Assembly (NCBI GenBank): GCA_002633005.1
Contig: NMRA01000017.1
Span: 1,698,295-1,756,627, forward strand
From: Phoronis australis
Lineage: Eukaryota; Phoronida; Phoronidae
Direction of reading: 5' to 3'
DNA length: 58,333 nt
The translations under genes and the position numbers were made by a program. Under the pieces are notes generated by a model. The model worked only from the letters and a program-made list of their open reading frames with translations, searched no databases and was not told the DNA's origin. Below are positions 34,001-39,480 of this stretch, piece after piece. Every line of letters starts with the position of its first letter. The stretch's first letter is position 1.

Positions 34001-34851
34001 TATTCCATGCAGCATTATTTGACTGGTCTTGGGCTAATTATCGTTTTATGGCCTGGTCATCCATTCAGCCAAAAGTAGTTCCGTAGCCTGATAAGAGTGA
34101 AGGTGGATTAATGTGGTGTTCCTATAGTTTCTTGTGGTAGTGGATGTGTTCAGGACATGCTCGGGATCACGACGCCATTGTATCATGCACTACAGGCCGT
34201 TGGAAGTCTGTTACTTCAATTCCTCAATCTATCTTTTAACTGAAATGCTTGAAGTCTGACGTCAGTGTAGATCCGTGGGGTAAACACCGCCCTCCGTGCA
34301 GTAAGCAACAAATCAAGACTTTTCAACAATTTCGCTTTTAACCGCCGAAGGCAAAAGGCAGACCCTATTTGTAGATTCCCAATTTCACTTGCTGTAAGAT
34401 ATGGACCGGTCTTCAACCTTACCCCCCTTTTTCTTCGTTTCGGGCTAGTCCACAAATTCCTTTGTGCACGACCAAACAAGGTGATCTCTTGTCTAGACGC
34501 ATCGCGCGAGGGGTGACATCTACTGAATCGGTAGGAGCATTTGCGCTCTGAAAATTCGCTCGCCAGCTGGGCAACCGGAAAGACAATTTCTACTCGCCCA
34601 GCACCATTTTTACTCGCATTGGCGACAGGGCGAGTGGCTAAGTATATCCCTGTTGTCTAAGGACGGAGGATGCTCAAACGGAAGGTTTTATGAGTTAACT
34701 TTAAATTGGGTTTAGGCTATCGCATTCAGCCCAGCCCCAGTCATAGAAACTCAGAAACTGAGAAATAGTCAGCAATCACCCGTTGGGAACGTACCTGCTT
34801 TAAATCTGGCCAACTTTCTGGCAATATGTGACAGTGCATGTCAATCTTCAT
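6836..34851 (-). CDS. ACMSD: ACMSD, 2-amino-3-carboxymuconate-6-semialdehyde decarboxylase (3' end missing)
   Basis: This cytosolic amidohydrolase-fold enzyme removes CO2 from ACMS in kynurenine catabolism. It thereby diverts flux away from quinolinate and NAD synthesis. Eight GT-AG exons were assembled by reading: 34851-34795, 31286-31145, 30687-30638, 23061-22902, 10616-10540, 9598-9505, 7514-7419 and 7008-6836. They sum to 849 bp, exactly 283 codons with matching phases. Residue numbering equals that of the human enzyme: metal ligands His6, His8 (MHCH), His174 (VHPWDMQ) and His224 (FAHGG), and substrate residues Arg47, Trp191 and Arg235. The family is about 336 residues long, so about 53 C-terminal residues including the expected ligand Asp291 are not seen and probably lie beyond the left edge. 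Introns of 3.5, 0.46, 7.6, 12.3, 0.94, 2.0 and 0.41 kb are filled with repeats. Confidence 0.93.
7419..7514 (-). CDS. ACMSD: ACMSD exon 7 (residues 194-226)
   Basis: 96 bp, acceptor GTTACAG, donor GTAGAG. It encodes GMPAETATALCCMIFGGVFE and then FPKLRVCFAHGG, with His224 as the fourth metal-site histidine. It starts and ends in phase 1, matching both neighbours. Several bases upstream the intron runs into a GCCC-ended TIR element. Confidence 0.93.
7801..8783. mobile_element. GCCC-ended TIR element, 983 bp, in ACMSD intron 6
   Basis: The left end is ACCGTAAACTCGCCGGTTAA and the right end, inverted, is ACCGTAAACTCGCGGGTTAA. The subterminal zones contain repeated taatCGCCCATCCCC and aaGCGCCCA words. 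The interior (about 8200-8600) is shared with 37960-38360, so the two are the same family. It is non-coding by inspection: the open frames crossing it are short and overlap on both strands. Confidence 0.75.
8784..9504. other. Intron 6 remainder, nothing recognised
   Basis: AT-rich intronic sequence between the TIR element and exon 6. No coding motif, inverted repeat or tandem repeat was noticed. Confidence 0.5.
9505..9598 (-). CDS. ACMSD: ACMSD exon 6 (residues 163-193)
   Basis: 94 bp, acceptor CTGTTTTAG, donor GTAAAT. It encodes AAEELDCAIF, VHPWDMQLDG and RMKNYWLPWLV. His174 (metal ligand) and Trp191 (substrate pocket) fall at the same numbers as in human ACMSD. Enters in phase 0 and leaves in phase 1. 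Confidence 0.93.
9625..10220 (+). repeat. CTCF-like-motif repeat family, locus 2
   Basis: The 5' end resembles the family start (CAACACGGAGCATTGAAATG...GCACCGCAAACGGTGTGCTTCTA). One weakened motif (GCCACAGGATGATGC) follows, then CCACTGGGGGACAC, and the 3' end is the hallmark GCGTCCACATATAAATATGTGGGCGCATAAAAAT. It is shorter than the arrays at 16.6 kb and 44.6 kb. It lies in ACMSD intron 5, only 27 bp upstream of exon 6 in transcript sense. Confidence 0.75.
10540..10616 (-). CDS. ACMSD: ACMSD exon 5 (residues 137-162)
   Basis: 77 bp, acceptor TTTTGCACAG, donor GTGAGT. It encodes GFPGIQIGSHINDWNLDAPE and then LQPVFA. It completes the split Gly137 codon from exon 4 and ends in phase 0. Confidence 0.92.
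10617..12975. other. Intron 4, part 1: no feature recognised
   Basis: About 2.4 kb of unique-looking intronic DNA. Plus-strand open frames of 65-114 codons occur (for example from 10675 and 11422) but show no family motif. The frame at 11422 starts in a fair initiation context (tttagATGg), yet no product is recognisable. The interval runs into the assembly gap. Confidence 0.5.
12976..13728. other. Assembly gap (753 N)
   Basis: An unbroken run of N. All reading frames that cross it are artefacts. The gap is inside ACMSD intron 4 and does not interrupt the recognised exon series. Confidence 0.99.
13729..16605. other. Intron 4, part 2: mostly unrecognised
   Basis: About 2.9 kb with no recognised gene. 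It has a short TC tract near 14313-14330 and the dispersed repeat at 15750-15915 described separately. Short frames in it show no motif. Confidence 0.5.
15750..15915 (+). repeat. Dispersed repeat with ttttaaacaggacgcg sub-repeats (copy 1)
   Basis: Direct copy of 29388-29577. Both contain three or more runs of 'tttaaacagga(c/t)gcg' and end with CGGCCAAACAGGA, GTGACACGTTAAAAGTG and GTGGAGAACACTG. The ends and origin of the family are not clear. Confidence 0.6.
16620..18290 (+). repeat. CTCF-like-motif repeat family, locus 3 (ten-unit array)
   Basis: The longest clean array. Motif cores start at about 16763, 16910, 17059, 17202, 17345, 17505, 17650, 17794, 17924 and 18066, with steps of 130-160 bp and a mean near 145 bp. 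Three unit types alternate: aactGCCACTAGGAGGCACC, aaaatGGCCACTAGGTGGCGC and aattGCCACTAGGGGGCACAC. This gives a ~435-bp higher-order period. The 5' end is CCAACGCAGAGCGTTGAAAT and the 3' end is the tccACATATAAATATG...GGCGCATAAAA terminus, preceded by GGATGCCGGATGGACG. It lies in ACMSD intron 4. Confidence 0.85.
18291..19122. other. Intron 4, part 3: nothing firm
   Basis: No recognisable motif. A short plus-strand open frame (18957-19119) runs up to the TTAA of the next element and may be the remains of whatever that element inserted into. Confidence 0.4.
19123..21046 (+). mobile_element. TTAA-flanked DNA element, copy A (1924 bp)
   Basis: The left end AGGAGCATGCCAC and right end GTGGCATTCTCGT are inverted relatives. 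TTAA flanks both sides (19119-19122 and 21047-21050). Copy A matches copy B (25459-27079, opposite strand) and copy C (44341-47632) over most of its length. An internal plus-strand frame starts MATRNPQRELISPDEDFAS (20480 onward) and breaks at a stop within 100 bp. This is an acidic N-terminus like that seen before P2X7-type cysteine-rich domains in repeat proteins. TTAA duplication is typical of Kolobok and piggyBac-type elements. Copy A carries a 238-bp MITE that copy B lacks. Confidence 0.8.
19880..20117. mobile_element. Small MITE (238 bp) with 5-bp GTCAG duplication
   Basis: The ends are CATGCGCGCACCCAG and, inverted, the same 15 bases. GTCAG flanks it at 19875-19879 and 20118-20122. The related copy B has the uninterrupted site (minus strand near 26385-26400), so the insertion and its duplication are directly visible. 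The interior is G-rich, with GAGCCCCCCGAGCCCCCC. A second copy lies at 31986-32124. The superfamily is unknown. Confidence 0.85.
21057..21374 (+). other. Start-less open frame next to copy A
   Basis: A 105-codon open stretch begins right after the TTAA of copy A. It opens with an acidic region (SLDTAETEELFCEFGTETEP) that looks protein-like. It has no start codon, and no family is recognised. It could be part of an older element split by copy A, but its frame does not join the open frame on the left side. Confidence 0.25.
21375..22901. other. Intron 4, part 4: nothing firm
   Basis: No gene or element recognised. A stretch at about 22130-22290 is unusually rich in GTCGG/CCGGTC words (ggtcggc, accggtcaacggccggtcg) and may be the end of another repeat. 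Confidence 0.4.
22902..23061 (-). CDS. ACMSD: ACMSD exon 4 (residues 84-137)
   Basis: 160 bp, acceptor GTTTGTAG, donor GTAATT. It encodes AKPEDTADVSRIINDDLAKT, VAKHPTRFVGLGTLPMQAPE and LAVQELRRCVKELG. Enters in phase 0 and leaves in phase 1. It stands alone between introns of 7.6 and 12.3 kb. It is flanked by two inverted copies of the TTAA element, 2.4 kb upstream and 1.9 kb downstream in transcript sense. Confidence 0.95.
23440..23665 (+). repeat. Fragment of the TTGGCGAAATTAAC / GATGATGAC repeat
   Basis: Two starts of the block ACTTGGCGAAATTAAC(A/T)GAAAAGACG at about 23461 and 23621 are followed by GATGATGACGAAGATGAC-type runs. The same text is in the large array at 50088-54159. This fragment abuts the CTCF-like-motif repeat that starts at 23680. 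Confidence 0.75.
23680..24785 (+). repeat. CTCF-like-motif repeat family, locus 4
   Basis: The 5' end is AGAGCAACGCGGAGCATTGAAA...GCATCACAAACGGTGTGCTTTT. It contains GGCCACTAGATGGCAC, TGCCACTTGTGGGCAC, ACCACTATGAGGCACC, GGCCACTAGGTGGCAC, GCCACCTGGGGTCACAC, GCCACTAGGAGGCGCC and GGCCAATAGGTGGCGC at about 145-bp steps. The 3' terminus (CACATATAAATATG) is missing. It ends at a 190-bp sequence that occurs inverted at 29673. It lies in ACMSD intron 3. Confidence 0.8.
24783..24966. repeat. Left arm of a ~185-bp inverted repeat
   Basis: Inverted match of 29673-29860. Shared landmarks are GATCATGTTTGAGTC, TACTGGAATAAAAACTTACA, TGACGTTATCG, TGGCCAATTGG and GACAAATCGAATCTTAA. The pair encloses 4.7 kb that includes the Penelope fragment and copy B. 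It could be the TIRs of an older element or an independent repeat pair. Confidence 0.65.
25036..25059. repeat. Poly-G run with one N
   Basis: About 23 consecutive G with an undetermined base at 25044. It is prone to quadruplex formation and to sequencing error, so the exact length should not be trusted. Confidence 0.8.
25263..25458 (-). pseudogene. Penelope-like element RT frame, downstream piece
   Basis: The minus-strand text includes NLSSDERKSLVNFRKDNNIV followed by ILPADKGKCVCVLNRNDYEN. The ILPADKG...V.NR.DY block is characteristic of the start of Penelope-like reverse transcriptases. The similarity ends near 25263, so the copy is truncated before the RT catalytic motifs. Its upstream part is at 27080-27270, separated by copy B. 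Confidence 0.75.
25459..27079 (-). mobile_element. TTAA-flanked DNA element, copy B (1621 bp, inverted to copy A)
   Basis: The ends are AAGAGAATGCCACCC at the left and GGGTGGCATGCTCCT at the right, with TTAA at 25455-25458 and 27080-27083. It is inserted into a Penelope-like frame: removing it plus one TTAA leaves the host frame open across the junction. On the minus strand the frame after MATRNP... is longer than in copy A (FTGYQFEQEYSDEEILERR and onward) but still has stops. It lies in ACMSD intron 3. Confidence 0.85.
27080..27270 (-). pseudogene. Penelope-like element RT frame, upstream piece
   Basis: The minus-strand text includes SLLSMGLNYMVTLTKLPTLE and a basic stretch ending NAKPIK. 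This corresponds to the LLSKGLNFxPTPKxxP region that precedes the ADKG block in Penelope-like proteins. The frame is continuous with 25263-25458 once copy B is disregarded. Confidence 0.7.
27372..27611 (-). pseudogene. Fragment of a repeat-encoded protein (FDDxIxYKQWT motif)
   Basis: A 79-codon minus-strand frame without its own start includes ALEDHLIRELHDRDLEFDDM, ISYKQWTHIDST and VEEFVNSTF, then a stop. The combination of FDD, KQW and a following D-x-hydrophobic-EF segment recurs in unclassified proteins carried by animal transposons. A possible acceptor (CATGAACAG) stands just before it, so it may be an exon of such an element. It lies in ACMSD intron 3, next to the Penelope fragment. No enzymatic role can be assigned. 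Confidence 0.4.
27825..28069 (-). mobile_element. tRNA-derived SINE with 12-bp target duplication
   Basis: On the minus strand, positions 28062-27987 form a tRNA-like head. It has GCAGTGT/ACACTGC complementary ends, an A-box-like TGGCCTGGTTGATAAG, a perfect B box GGTTCAAGTCC (28013-28003) and a 5-bp T stem with a 7-nt loop. A tRNA-unrelated body and an ATT-rich tail follow. TGTGACACAAGA flanks both sides (27813-27824 and 28070-28081). Extra paired bases inside the acceptor stem rule out a working tRNA. Pol III promoter boxes are intact by eye. Confidence 0.85.
28082..29387. other. Intron 3 stretch, nothing recognised
   Basis: About 1.3 kb of AT-rich sequence without recognisable coding motifs or repeat structure. 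Confidence 0.45.
29388..29577 (+). repeat. Dispersed repeat with ttttaaacaggacgcg sub-repeats (copy 2)
   Basis: Direct relative of 15750-15915, with one more sub-repeat of about 16-18 bp (tttaaacagga-c/a-gcg). It shares the GTGACACGTTAAAAGTG and GTGGAGAACACTG ends. Confidence 0.6.
29673..29860. repeat. Right arm of a ~185-bp inverted repeat
   Basis: Inverted match of 24783-24966; see that entry. It ends directly before the CTCF-like-motif repeat at 29865, as its partner begins directly after one, so both CTCF-like repeats sit outside the pair. Confidence 0.65.
29865..30440 (+). repeat. CTCF-like-motif repeat family, locus 5
   Basis: It contains GCCACTAGGAGGTGCC, TCCACTAGGTGGCGC and GCCAGTAGGAGGCACACC at about 145-bp steps. 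The family terminus GCGTCCAGATATAAATATGTGGGCGCATAAAAAT ends at about 30433. It lies in intron 3, about 200 bp from exon 3. Confidence 0.8.
30638..30687 (-). CDS. ACMSD: ACMSD exon 3 (residues 67-83)
   Basis: 50 bp, acceptor TTGCTAG, donor GTAAGT. It encodes GVSVQALSTVPVMFSYW. Enters in phase 1 (completing Gly67) and leaves in phase 0. Confidence 0.93.
31145..31286 (-). CDS. ACMSD: ACMSD exon 2 (residues 20-67)
   Basis: 142 bp, acceptor TTGGTTCCAG, donor GTATTT. It encodes RYGYGGWIQLHHHCQGKAQM, MKDGHLFRVIDENCWNPETR and IQEMNAT. Arg47 of the substrate pocket is in LFRVI. Enters in phase 0 and leaves in phase 1. Confidence 0.95.
31986..32124. mobile_element. Small MITE, second copy (139 bp), 5-bp GATGT duplication
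   Basis: The ends are CATGCGCGCACCCAGG and, inverted, CATGTGCGCACCTAG, with GATGT on both sides (31981-31985 and 32125-32129). The interior shares GCCCCCCCC...ATTTGGCGAAGTGGGCAAAAA with the 19880 copy. It lies in ACMSD intron 1. Confidence 0.8.
32545..32850 (+). repeat. CTCF-like-motif repeat family, locus 6 (5' part only)
   Basis: The family start AACAAGAGCAACGCAGAGTGTTGAAATG is followed by GGCCACTAGATGGTG and GCCACTAGAGGGCAC. The copy is cut at about 32850, where a hAT-like end (CACGGCTCAACGTTAAC) begins. Confidence 0.75.
32851..33322 (-). mobile_element. hAT-like element remnant with zinc-finger coding fragment
   Basis: CACGGCTCAACGTTAAC at 32851 resembles the right end of the hAT-like element at 2414-3741. 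It is followed by the same kind of subterminal inverted words (ACTTGTC/GACAAGT). Minus-strand 33322-33137 encodes a short frame with CCVSCEKYGD and then SLKSHKQLVVHSAAYK. This C-x2-C...H-x-H layout is that of the TTF/BED-type finger at the N-terminus of hAT transposases. The rest of the transposase was not found. It lies in ACMSD intron 1. Confidence 0.5.
33323..34794. other. Intron 1, 5' part: possible hAT-like ends only
   Basis: At 33431 CAGGGACTCATTAAGCGGCCGT, and on the minus strand near 34655 CAGGGATATACTTAGCCACTCGCC, look like hAT-type ends with subterminal inverted words. No pair of ends could be matched. Minus-strand frame 34479-34216 is open but unrecognised. Confidence 0.35.
34795..34851 (-). 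CDS. ACMSD: ACMSD exon 1 (residues 1-19)
   Basis: 57 bp from an ATG in a good context (aaaATGa) to the donor GTACGT. It encodes MKIDMHCHILPESWPDLKQ, starting with the metal-binding HxH pair (His6, His8) of the amidohydrolase fold. Phase 0. Confidence 0.95.
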
Positions 34852-35511
34852 TTTGTCGAATCATAGATAGGCCTACTCGTTATCTATAGTCTATGGTCGA
34901 ATCAGGCAAGTCAGGAAATTCATATGAGAACACTCCACTACGAAGAGCACATCGTTGTTAACTTGCTTTGTCGTTCCCCGCGCTTTTACCTCTCTAAGGG
35001 AATAGTTCACTTTAAGGGGTTTTGGCTTGAGCGAACGGAGCATGGTCTCTATTCTAGATGTTACCGAAGCGATATAAGCAATGAAAACCAACAAAAAGGT
35101 GCTCCATTCAGTGTTTCCAATAACAAAGTCAAATATTCTTGATAATTTCAAAATACGTTGTCCAAACAAATATGCTCACCCCTGTGATGTAAACAGGCTC
35201 AACGCATGGACTTTTTGATATTTAAAAAACAGATATTTTTACAAATACTTTACTTTTCTGAAAACAGTTATTAATTTGTTGTTGATTTATGTCACAAGTG
35301 AGCTATATTTCGTCAGTTGCTCTAGGTTTAGAAACATATCAAAGTTTTATGACCTGTATGCTAGTGAAGTTCTCTCGAATCAGGAGTATAAGGGGTAGGG
35401 GGCGGTGTTCGTGACTTGAGTCTGTGACGCTGTTCGCTGTTCTTCAATATTTAGTAGTTTGTTTTTGTCACAAATAGACCTGTGGTTTTAGATCGAGACT
35501 ATCCTGCCGAC
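34852..35511. promoter_or_regulatory. Candidate bidirectional promoter between ACMSD and an SH3BP5-like gene
   Basis: 660 bp separate the divergent start codons. Transcripts of both genes must start in or near here if their 5' UTRs are unspliced. No TATA box was convincingly seen. Plus-strand frame 34924-35142 is open but has no recognisable product. The regulatory role is inferred only from geometry. Confidence 0.4.
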
Positions 35512-35547
35512 ATGGACAGTGACGAAGAGTTAGATCCTAGAATTCAG
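35512..35547 (+). CDS. First coding exon of an SH3BP5-like gene
   Basis: An ATG in a strong context (gccgacATGGa) opens MDSDEELDPRIQ, followed at once by the donor GTAGGC in phase 0. The acidic run followed by (L/V)DPRIQ is how SH3BP5-family proteins begin their coiled-coil region, and in that family the next residues read (G/V)ELEKLN. SH3BP5 is a JNK-binding, Rab11-GEF coiled-coil adaptor. Twelve codons are thin evidence. No second exon was recognised up to the right edge (22.8 kb). Confidence 0.5.
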
Positions 35548-35840
35548 GTAGGCTATAGTATAATTCTTCAAAGTCGTGTTGTTCCGAGCAGTGTCAGTTT
35601 TAGATAGTGACCACCAGCGTATGACCACCATCTCTAGCAGGCAATATAGACAATATAGACGGTGAAGCAGTTAAGAGCCTCATACGCCGCAAGATTTTCG
35701 GCGAATTGTGCCTCACACTCTGATTAAAAAACCAAAAGCACTTGTGACTTTTGCACACGGAGGGGCCACTTTATGAGGCCGTTGATGTCTTTAATTCCGC
35801 GAAAAGGTTCAAAATAGACAACACCAGTGACGGATTTAGA

Positions 35841-35870
35841 GGGGGGGGGGGGGGGAGGGGGCNCCCCCCC
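35841..35870. repeat. G-run / N / C-run
   Basis: A poly-G tract, one N at 35863, then seven C. This could form a foldback. The N suggests the assembler failed at a hairpin-forming homopolymer, so the length is unreliable. Confidence 0.7.
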
Positions 35871-35984
35871 TTAAAATTCTCCCAGATTCCATTTGGCAGT
35901 TCAGGGGTGCGAATGTCTGACGGTCAAAATCCTGGCTAATACTCTGCCCTAGCTCCTCTGACTCAAAAGCCCATTACTCCGGGC

Positions 35985-36125
35985 GTTTTCCCGTTGCTCC
36001 CAACTTGTTCAATTCTATAGCTAAACAACAAGTTCGGAAGTTAACCCCTGTAGCGAATATCTTACACGACTGATTAACTCCATTCTGGCATTTATGGTTG
36101 GAGGGAGCTTCTTTTTTGTTTGGTA
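35985..36125 (+). repeat. Dispersed ~140-bp repeat (copy 1)
   Basis: Direct match to 57448-57590. Both contain GTTGCTCCCAACTTGTTC, ATCTTACACGACTGATTAAC and CATTCTGGCATT. No element ends were recognised. Confidence 0.7.
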
Positions 36126-37233
36126 ATTGCTCTAATCTCCAATAATGTCAGCAACCCATGTTCAGCTTACCGCCCACCCCCATTTTTATGACGAGAACTC
36201 TTTAAAAGTGAGTGTGCTTTTGCGAATGTTCGTCTCGCAAAACTAAGATTCCAAAACGTGTGCAACTCGCTAAACCTTTGAATGACAATCAGTTTTAGCG
36301 GAACAGGGAACTTGCCTTATCTATGGCGGTAAAATGCCTGTATTCTAATGCTCTTAACTGAAGGAGACACAATTATTTCCTATGGCTCACGTGCGGAACT
36401 CGTGTACTGATTACTAAGACAGCATTTGTCGAATGTATTTCATTGCCGTGGAAGAACCAAGAAAGCGGTACTTGACAGTAATTTGAAGTCTGTGGCCTAC
36501 CTTTCTGGATTCCCCATGACAGTACACGAAACATCACCACCCTGAGCAATGAAATAAAAAAAAACACAACCACTCTCGGTTGATACATGACCAACAGTTT
36601 TGGAAAGTCCACTGACATTATTTTGGAGGCATTGTTTTGAATACTAGCAGATACGGGCCATTGTTCCCTGTCTTGTTAAACGCATGTTTTTAATGACTCA
36701 CTCCTGACACCAAAAATGGAAGCGCCCAACCTAAAGCAACAGCTAAAGAAATCAACCTGTAAGTAAGCGCAAGTCGAACATTCTGTCCATATCTACGTAG
36801 TCAAAAACTTTTTTGAACTCTTGATTTGCGTGTTGATTTTATACATGATGTGTTTTTGCTTTTTTACATGATGTGAACAGAGTCAGGTTACTTGCGCTAA
36901 ACGTAGTCAGGTTACTTGCGCTGAACAAAGAGGTTAGGCCAGTGTTGAACGAACATGTCAGTTCTATCAAACCGACAGGTTAGTGATTGAATGAACATGT
37001 TCCTATTGCCAAACAGACTAAGTAGTCGGAACTGATAGGACAGAGGGTGCTGTCGCAACTCAGGAAATAGTTGATGCCACGAAGTCATTAAATATCATGG
37101 GCCCCGTAATTAGCACTAATATTCCATGAACTTCTTTTTGATTGTCTGCAGTGAATAGTTTCCTTCATAGAATTGTTCTTGTCATCAACCATTCTTAAAT
37201 CTAGTGCCTCTTGGGGCGTTCTGAGTTATGTAT

Positions 37234-38722
37234 ACCGTATTCGCTGTAATAACCACCCAGGGCGCTTAGAAAAGTTCATTTCAGGGGGCACTTATGATAA
37301 CCCAAGGCCGTTGAAATCCGGTCTCGGAAACGGGTGAAATTGGAAGCTAAGACTCATCATATTTACGCTCTGTGACGTATCTGTAATCTATGAAAGACTA
37401 TCTAGAAAACTGTGGTGCATTGCTATCAAACTTTGCTGCTAAATTACCGTCATTTTACAGAAAATTGTGCGGAAATCCCAGGGCGAAAACTCGCTGACTG
37501 ACTGCCTCGCAATCGTCGTCATGGCAACTTGAATGCAGTTTCGACTCAAGCAAATTACCTGAAATCGTACTTAAGTTTTCCAAGTAGCGTCCCTAAGATT
37601 TTTAAGTTCCCGTGGAGTCGGGATCACGGCAGGTTTAAGTACAAATCTGTGCTACATGGTGCCGTCTACATGTATGATTGGCAACATGAGATAAATGTCT
37701 GGACGGACACACATGTTGTCACGTGACGTTTGTTTTGAAGTTCGTCTGCGTTTTAGAGTAAGCGAGCACGTGCTTGTCACCAGAGTTCATTTGCCAGAGC
37801 AGAGACCGTCTTTTGGCCAGAGCCACGCAATCTTAAATCAGCTAGATGTGCATTGTATCTAAAGAAATTTGCACAAGCAATAGGCCTAAACCAGATCGTG
37901 TTTCATTTAGCACTTGCCGGTCTCATGTGCTAAAAACGTTCGACATTTGTCTTGGTAAGGCCCATATTAGTCGCCGTGTGACTGGATGCGTACGTGACCA
38001 TCTGACAGTTATTTTTCGGTGTAAGGGTGTGTAAGCATTCACTGTCGGTCATTTTATTGGATATTTGACTTAAAAAACACTAATTATGGTTAATCAAACA
38101 ATTCATCTTTAAAATGACACAAACATTTTTTATAGTATTAGAAATTGTCGGAAATTAGTGCCAATATTCATTTCTTGCCGATGCTATGCTACCCGTTTCA
38201 TGAATGGATAGTTGCCGACTAATGTCTTTGATGACGCACGAGTTCATGTATGTAGCGCGCACTTCCTGGCCACGTGTTTTTAACACTGGCCAAGCTTTTT
38301 ATTAGTCTTTGATTCGCGGTTTTCACGTGTTCAAAGAAATTTGGATTCCTGTTGAAAGCGGGAAATATCTACAAAGTAATCCCATAGACAAGTACACTAC
38401 TTCTGTTTTGAAAGGCCAGACCAATGATCCTCGCAAGATCAGCAAAACTTTCTTTTCGTTTTGAGGCAGGGCGAAAGTTTGAAGTGTATAGTCACGGCTA
38501 AATACCGACATAGCGGCGAGCCTCGTGGTCTACAAATTCTGCGCACAATGATTTTTTCAGAACTGTCGGATATTATTGATATATTGAAGACGTTACTGTA
38601 GAATTTTACGACTGTAGGTGAGGCATTTTTCACACGTACACGTTCATGGACTGGGCACTTATTTAAGCAAAGTCTGAAAACGCTTGGGGGGCACTTATAG
38701 GGGCATGGGCGGTTATTACGGT
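37234..38722. mobile_element. GCCC-ended TIR element, 1.49 kb
   Basis: The left end ACCGTATTCGCTGTAATAAC is followed by CACCCAGGGCGC. The right end, inverted, is ACCGTAATAACCGCCCATGCC. It shares its interior (37960-38360) with 7801-8783, and its left half with the inverted fragment at 605-1196 and the partial copy at 38970. Non-coding by inspection. Confidence 0.7.
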
Positions 38723-38734
38723 GAACATGGTATT

Positions 38735-38790
38735 CATAGTATTCTGAAGCTTTCGTAATAAACATAGTATTCTGAAGCTTTCGTAATAAA
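38735..38790. repeat. 28-bp tandem duplication
   Basis: CATAGTATTCTGAAGCTTTC plus eight more bases are repeated exactly twice, head to tail, directly after a TIR element. Confidence 0.9.
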
Positions 38791-38969
38791 CATTTAAAAA
38801 ATCATTTGTTTCTTAAATAATAAAAACGGTATGTAAGTGTGATGTGTTTGCTTTCTGGTAAGTTGAAATAGTAAATCAAGCTACCTGATTAAAAGCAAAT
38901 AGTAGAACTGCTTATGACCACGTAAACTACCTATTACTAAACATGTCTTCCGAGCTTGGTTCGGCTACC

Positions 38970-39480
38970 TCGCTAATAAGTGCCCTGGGCACTGAGAAAA
39001 ATTCGTTTCGGGGGGTTCTCGTAATTATAGCCTCAGGCGGTTGAAACCTATGAAACTGCGTTGTTAAACTATGATCCTTTTCAGGAAATTATGCAAAAAT
39101 CCCAGGGCAAAAACTCGGTGCGTCACTGCCTCGCGATCGTTGATAGGGCAACTTGAATTCTTGAATAAAAATACAGTTTTGACTCAACAAATCACCTGAA
39201 ATCCTCTTTAAGTTTTTCAAATAGCGTCCGTAACATCTTTAAGTTCTTGTGGAGTCGGGATTAACCACAGATTAAGTCCAAATTTGCGCTAGATCGCACC
39301 CCGAAACATGAGAAAAATCTGAACAAACACATTACGTTGTTGTCACGTGACGTTTGTTTTGAAGTTTGTCTGCGTATGTGTACCATGCGTGTCATCAGAG
39401 TTCATTTGCCAGAGTAGCAGGCCTGCATATATGTAGGGAGGGCTTCCTGGCCACGTGCTTTTAACACTGATCAAGGTTTG
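38970..39480 (+). mobile_element. Partial GCCC-ended TIR element
   Basis: It has the same order of landmarks as the left part of 37234-38722: AAGTGCCCTGGGCACTGAG, ATCCCAGGGCAAAAACTCG, GTGGAGTCGGGAT, CACGTGACGTTTGTTTTGAAG and AGAGTTCATTTGCCAGAG. No right end was found. Confidence 0.6.

Larger units (their letters stand above)
35548..37233. other. Downstream of the SH3BP5-like exon: short repeats only
   Basis: Apart from the G/C run at 35841-35870, the repeat at 35985-36125 and a 24-bp tandem duplication (36881-36925, GTCAGGTTACTTGCGCT twice), nothing was recognised. Confidence 0.4.

Noticed and set aside
35841-35870. Telomere- or switch-like G-rich element
   Set aside because: Only a homopolymer G run with an N and a C run, without a repeated telomeric unit; probably a sequencing-difficult hairpin in a repeat.
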